Shown here in pieces: positions 59,941-64,000 of a DNA stretch of 64,000 nucleotides (positions are counted from its first letter, which is position 1; each line of letters opens with the position of its first letter). A program made the translations under genes and the position numbers. The notes beneath the pieces are model-generated. The model ran no database searches, was not told the origin of the DNA, and was given only the letters and a program-made list of their open reading frames with translations. Source of the DNA: Lates calcarifer (Eukaryota; Chordata; Actinopteri; Centropomidae); assembly GCF_001640805.2 (NCBI RefSeq), contig NC_066835.1, positions 21,892,182-21,956,181 on the forward strand. Direction: 5' to 3'.

Positions 59941-62778
59941 TCAAAATGGCGACCGAGGAACTCCCTCTTCATCTTGGGGAAGAGGTAATAGTCTCAGAGA
60001 TCAGATCAGGTGAACAAGCTCAATCCAACCCTCAGTTATTGTACTCACCAGCTATGCATCTTGTGTTGAAGATCACTAGCACCACCACACCGATGATCAC
60101 AGCCACAATCACCACTGTTAACTTAACCACAACATATGTTGGTAGCCCACCGGGGCCGGGAGGCTGCAAATCTAAAACACAGACAACATCATAAAAAAAT
60201 TAATTAGAATAAAATTCTAATTACTTCCAACAGTGTTTCTGTTTGTTAGTTTCAATCTACTGTGGGTGTAAGGTTGTAAAATATGGACATCGTTTTCCAA
60301 AGATTCCTCTAGTTTGTCAACAGAAACCATCCAAGTTGTGGACGTCTGGAACTGCACTAATGTGAGAGTGAACAGTGTCAAAATCAAATCAGTATCACAT
60401 TTAAAAGAGAAAAGATTGCAATTACCTAGTTTCTTACTCCAGTCCTTCTTCTCCCAGACACCAGATGCTTCATGAATGACCTCACAGGTGTATTCAGACT
60501 TGTCAGTCTTTAAAATCTCCACGCTGTCTCTTCTCTGGTAGGTGTCGTCTCCATTTGGTCGAACGCCCGAGGTCACCAGTCCGTCCTCTCTAGTTAGAAC
60601 TCGGTCACCCCTCTTGATCTTCAGGATGATGTCTTTTGGGTAGAAGCCTGTGGCGAGGCACGTCAGAATGGTGTTTGTCTTAACTTTGGAGTCCTTCGCA
60701 AACAGGTAAACCTTAGGTTTAGCTGGAGAGAGAAAACACACAGAGAGTTCATGTTTGCAGAATGCACAATGCAGCGGTCTGCTACAGACCAGGACTCAGT
60801 TCCCTCGAGTTTAAAGGTGCACACATGCACTTAAGTTCTGCTTTGGGAAACACATGTAAATTGAATAAGAATTCAAGAAGATGCTCGTAGAAAACATTCT
60901 TAAATGATCCTTAAGTAACACTTACAGGCTGCTTTTAGCTGCTCTTTTTCAAACCTCATGAACTTGCTCAGCCATTCAATGCACTCTTTCTCCAGGTAGC
61001 CTTTGGTGTATTCTTTCAGGACCTGGACATCATCCCACTTCCTCTTGGTCTGGACTGCCTCGTCAGTTGGAGCGACCCAGACTGAGTTAGCATCATCGAA
61101 GGACAGGAAGTCGTTTCCATCGTAGCTGTACATGTCCATGCCACGGTGGAACTTCAGGTTGCCATCAGACTGTACGTCGCCCTCACAGCCGTGCATCCAC
61201 TGAAGAACATGGATGTCTAAAGAACAGGACAATAAATAAATAACAACAAAGAAATAAATAAATATACAGTCAGACAAGATGATGACAGAGGTCAGATTTT
61301 AAAATCTTACCTGAGTCGTTCTGTCTCATTCGTTCCTTCAGGATCCCGATGTTGACCTTGAACCACTGCTGTTTGCTCTGCCGGGACTGTGTCCCTTTCT
61401 CCCAGTAATCTGGCTGAAGATTCTCTTTCATCCACTTCTCTTTAGGAACTTTCTTTGGGTTGTCGCTGTCAAAGTAGTCGATCATCCTGCCGTCCAGCAT
61501 ACCCATGGCTGTGAACTCATGGATGCCAGGGAGTCCAACAGGTTTGGAGAGAGCGGTGTAGATGTAAGTGAGGGAGTGTCTCTCTGGAAAGACAGACAGA
61601 TGGTTATAGATAAGGCAAATAAATCATTAATGCCTGTGGAGAAAGAGGTTTGGCTGAAAGGAAAAATATATACGAAACTATACTCGTTCCTCCAGATTAC
61701 CCAAAGGTCTCTCATGAGACACAGAGAAACCGGGGTGTGATGACCAGTTATAAAAATCTGAATTTACCTATCTCTGTATGCCACCCAACAGACCATGGTT
61801 AGCTTCCCTCTCAATCTTCAAGAGTATCTTGTAGACTCACCTCTTCTGAGAGCACCTCCTCCAACACCCTAACATGCTGACCCAGCACTTACTGTGGACT
61901 TCTTTAATTTCCTGCACTTATTTAACAGATTTAGTTCCTACTTCAAGGTCTCCGACTGCAGTGAAGCTGCAGTGTTGTCTTTCAGCTGTTAGTCACATTG
62001 GACAAAACCATCTGTGAAATTAATAAATGTAAATGTATATGGATTCTCAATTTTTTTAATGAAAACAAATGATATTTACATAGAGTCACTTCACTTCTGT
62101 AAAATTGTTATCTTATTTTTGTGTTAGTGTGCGGCAACTGCCTCCTTCCTGTAATGTGGTTTAGATTCTTTGTTCAGCTGCTGCCTCAGTGTGAGAACCA
62201 TGTCTGGTACAATGTTCCCACCAGTACTAATGTCACACCAGTCCACCGGTCAGTCTCAAGCTCCATCCTACCCTCACTCAGCAACAAGACCCAGAGATAC
62301 CTGAACTCCTTCACCCCCTCAACCTGGAGGGAACCATTCATCGTTCTCTGGCTGAGAACCACAACCAACCACAACCCAACGGAGACCAGACGGCTCAATT
62401 AATCAAATTTCCTAAAATCCTTCACCTGCATTTGTTTCATGGAGTCATTGAAAGCAACCTTTACCTTGATGTGTGCCCTTTAGATGTTGAACACTACACA
62501 GAGATGATGAATCACAACAATCAAGAACTCTGACGTCGACCACCTCTACATAAAAAATATTCTGTTCATTTCTTCTCTTTCAACTTCACATCACCTGCTG
62601 TCACTTTGCGGTGGGTGTATTTTAAATCTTTAAAATTTTAATTCAAAACCAGCATCAATTATTTATTTTTTTCCTGTCTCTTCAATAGATGCATCAGAAA
62701 ACTCTTTAACATACCACCGGTCACCGTCCCGGTCATCAGTCCCGTCCCGAGCAGGATGAAAGCTGTCACAGGATTCAT
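59941..62778 (-). CDS. MHC class I alpha chain, membrane-bound
   Basis: Cell-surface antigen-presenting class I heavy chain. Exons (minus): 62778-62715 signal peptide ([17 protein letters not shown]), 61583-61311 alpha-1, 61216-60926 alpha-2, 60722-60426 alpha-3 (Ig-like, Cys pair in [10 protein letters not shown] and YTCEV), 60171-60049 connecting peptide plus transmembrane helix, 59972-59941 short tail ending [10 protein letters not shown]. All junctions are phase 1 as usual for class I, total 359 aa. Peptide-anchor positions: Tyr7 (HSLTY), Tyr59 (PDYWEK), Arg in place of mammalian Tyr84 (LKERM, usual for teleost classical chains), Thr143/Lys146/Trp147 (TKRKW), Tyr159 ([11 protein letters not shown]), but Phe where Tyr171 is expected (SKFMRF). 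One N-glycosylation site NDS closes alpha-1. Most anchors are kept, so a peptide-binding U-like lineage member is likely; the lineage is not certain. Not part of mammalian zhx1-atad2 synteny. Confidence 0.92.
62186..62400 (-). mobile_element. LINE reverse-transcriptase C-terminal fragment
   Basis: In intron 1 of the MHC class I gene. The minus-strand translation contains [20 protein letters not shown] followed by a [14 protein letters not shown] motif. This matches the well-known fish non-LTR retrotransposon stretch of the form VEEFKYLGVLFTSEG-MEREIDRRIG. It is truncated at both ends and coding potential is lost around it. The clade is not determinable from this piece. Confidence 0.7.
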
Positions 62779-63305
62779 TCTTGAAGCACAAACTGTACTG
62801 AGACTGAGTTTGCTGCTCTGTGTTTTAAACTTGTGCAGAGGCACCTCCTTCCTCTTTCTAATAGCTATAATTAAATGGTGCTATAATGGTGCATTTGGGT
62901 GTTTGTCCTATATAAAGACACTACACTGCTCATTTGCTGGTTACAGCCTCTCAGAAATGAAGTCTGCTTCATTTCTCTGCTTCATGTTATTGTAAATGGA
63001 AAAACTTTGTGTTTTTCAGGTGGTGGTCAGAATAAATCTGCAACTTGAGGACACTGTTTTGGACTTTTGAAACTTGTGACGTGCATTTCCTAAATCAAAC
63101 CCTTCAAGTTTACATTAAACACATCACTACTGCTACTTCCTCATCAGCTTTTTTTTCAGTGTCTGGGTACAACCAGCTGTAATCAATGTCATTAAAGCAT
63201 CAGGTTCAGTTTTTACTAACGTGGATGAGATAAAAATGGATCAGAGAAATCCCTGATCTGATCACAACCTTCAGTTCCAACTTTATTTACAATCAGTTGC
63301 TGAAT

Positions 63306-63312
<7 letters not shown>

Positions 63313-63361
<49 letters not shown>
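63313..63361. repeat. (GT)n microsatellite followed by a G run
   Basis: About 24 GT units then ten Gs broken by one C. Confidence 0.95.
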
Positions 63362-63362
<1 letters not shown>

Positions 63363-63508
63363 GGGGGGGGGGCGTGTCACTCTGTGTCAACACTTCCATC
63401 TTAGAAGGTGTGAAAATCGGTTTGAACTTGTCTCCCAAGCTTTTTTCATTCTTCATGATAATAGATAACAGATTTTTGTCAGCTCTGTACATGAACAAAC
63501 ATACTCAC

Positions 63509-63588
63509 AGTGGACAGTGTCTCTCTCAGCTCCTGCCGGGTCACTGACGTCCCACTCTGAGTCTCAGACACTGAGGTGGACCTGGGAC
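63509..63588 (-). CDS. Possible exon of an unidentified minus-strand gene
   Basis: An 80-base open stretch bounded by a good acceptor (TCCATCTCAG) and a strong donor (GTGAGTAT). It reads PRSTSVSETQSGTSVTRQEL then RETLST, entering in phase 1 and leaving in phase 0. I do not recognise the product. A later AG near 63,403 could lead into a frame starting MEVLTQSDTPPP that runs through the (CA)n tract to a stop at 63,283, overlapping an AATAAA; this terminal exon is doubtful. The gene would continue beyond the window. Confidence 0.25.
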
Positions 63589-63789
63589 CTGAGATGGAAA
63601 CTCTCATGATCAGAGTTAGTTCAGTCAAATCTGAGTGTTCACTCTGAATGACAATCATCCACGTCAAAGAACGTCCACTAAAGTTTCACCACTGACAAGT
63701 TCAGGTTATTATTCAGTGTCAGAGCTGTCTCTGTCCTACAGAGAGCTTTTTATTAACGACGAAGATCCAGAAACATCTCTATATCTCAC

Positions 63790-63878
63790 TACCAGACTCC
63801 ACTGACAAAGCTGCTGGAGTACTACTGCCTCCATCTGTTAGTCTGTAAAATTACTGTTTTTGTCAATGGAGTCTGGTT
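63790..63878. mobile_element. Palindromic MITE family A, internally deleted copy
   Basis: Both termini present (CCAGACTCCACTGACAAAG and TTTTTGTCAATGGAGTCTGG) with only GCTGCTGGAGTACTACTGCC and CTGTTAGTCTG between them; about 90 bp. Confidence 0.65.
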
Positions 63879-64000
63879 AAAAAATAACATTCAGGGTGTT
63901 ACTGAGATGTGGTGTTCACAAGAATGGGACGAACAGACAACCTGAAAATATAACGAAACGTAAACAAAACAACATAAAAAGCAGCCAGTGAGCGGGTCAG

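Overview
This window is genomic DNA of a ray-finned (teleost-like) fish. The evidence is GT-AG introns inside vertebrate genes, dense (CA)n microsatellites, fish-type LINE and Tc1 relics, short foldback transposons, and the conserved neighbours zhx1 and atad2, which are also adjacent in mammals. Three multi-exon protein genes are well supported, all on the minus strand: zhx1 (zinc-finger/homeobox repressor, coding 25,841 to 19,862), atad2 (AAA+ ATPase with bromodomain, coding 58,605 to 46,486) and a transmembrane MHC class I alpha chain (coding 62,778 to 59,941). I rebuilt all three exon by exon. Every junction is GT-AG and phase-consistent, giving 977, 1,248 and 359 codons of protein.

Layout: 1-19.8 kb holds no recognisable gene. 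It carries a Tc1/mariner relic, a LINE fragment, several foldback MITEs, a 0.55 kb tandem duplication, and purine/pyrimidine tracts. zhx1 follows, with a CpG-containing promoter and 5' exon near 26.8-27.1 kb. From 27.6 to 44.9 kb lies a very unusual structure. Two diverged copies of a ~1.1-1.3 kb sequence face each other as an inverted repeat. Between them is ~14.8 kb of array DNA: an AT-rich ~28/38-bp minisatellite (core TACTATACTATGACATTTTT) in two blocks, 28.7-31.7 kb and 33.9-43.5 kb. The blocks are separated by a 1.7 kb minisatellite whose ~32-bp unit contains two to three telomeric TTAGGG repeats. Both AT-rich blocks show higher-order repeats.

The right-hand arm contains what looks like an expressed small gene: a CCAAT-rich promoter, three spliced exons, and one continuous 95-residue reading frame whose last exon is built from 21-bp (seven-codon) tandem repeats. 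The left arm keeps the second exon with both splice sites but has lost the rest of the frame. This arm-array-arm structure and its candidate microprotein are the best candidates here for something undescribed. atad2 follows, then the MHC class I gene (with a LINE reverse-transcriptase fragment in its first intron), and a possible exon of a further minus-strand gene at 63.5 kb.

The genes do not form a functional unit. zhx1 (transcriptional repressor) and atad2 (chromatin co-regulator) are both nuclear regulators kept together by ancient synteny, while the MHC gene is an immune gene placed beside them in this lineage. Exon boundaries rest on splice motifs, reading frame and remembered family sequences only; no search or RNA evidence was available.
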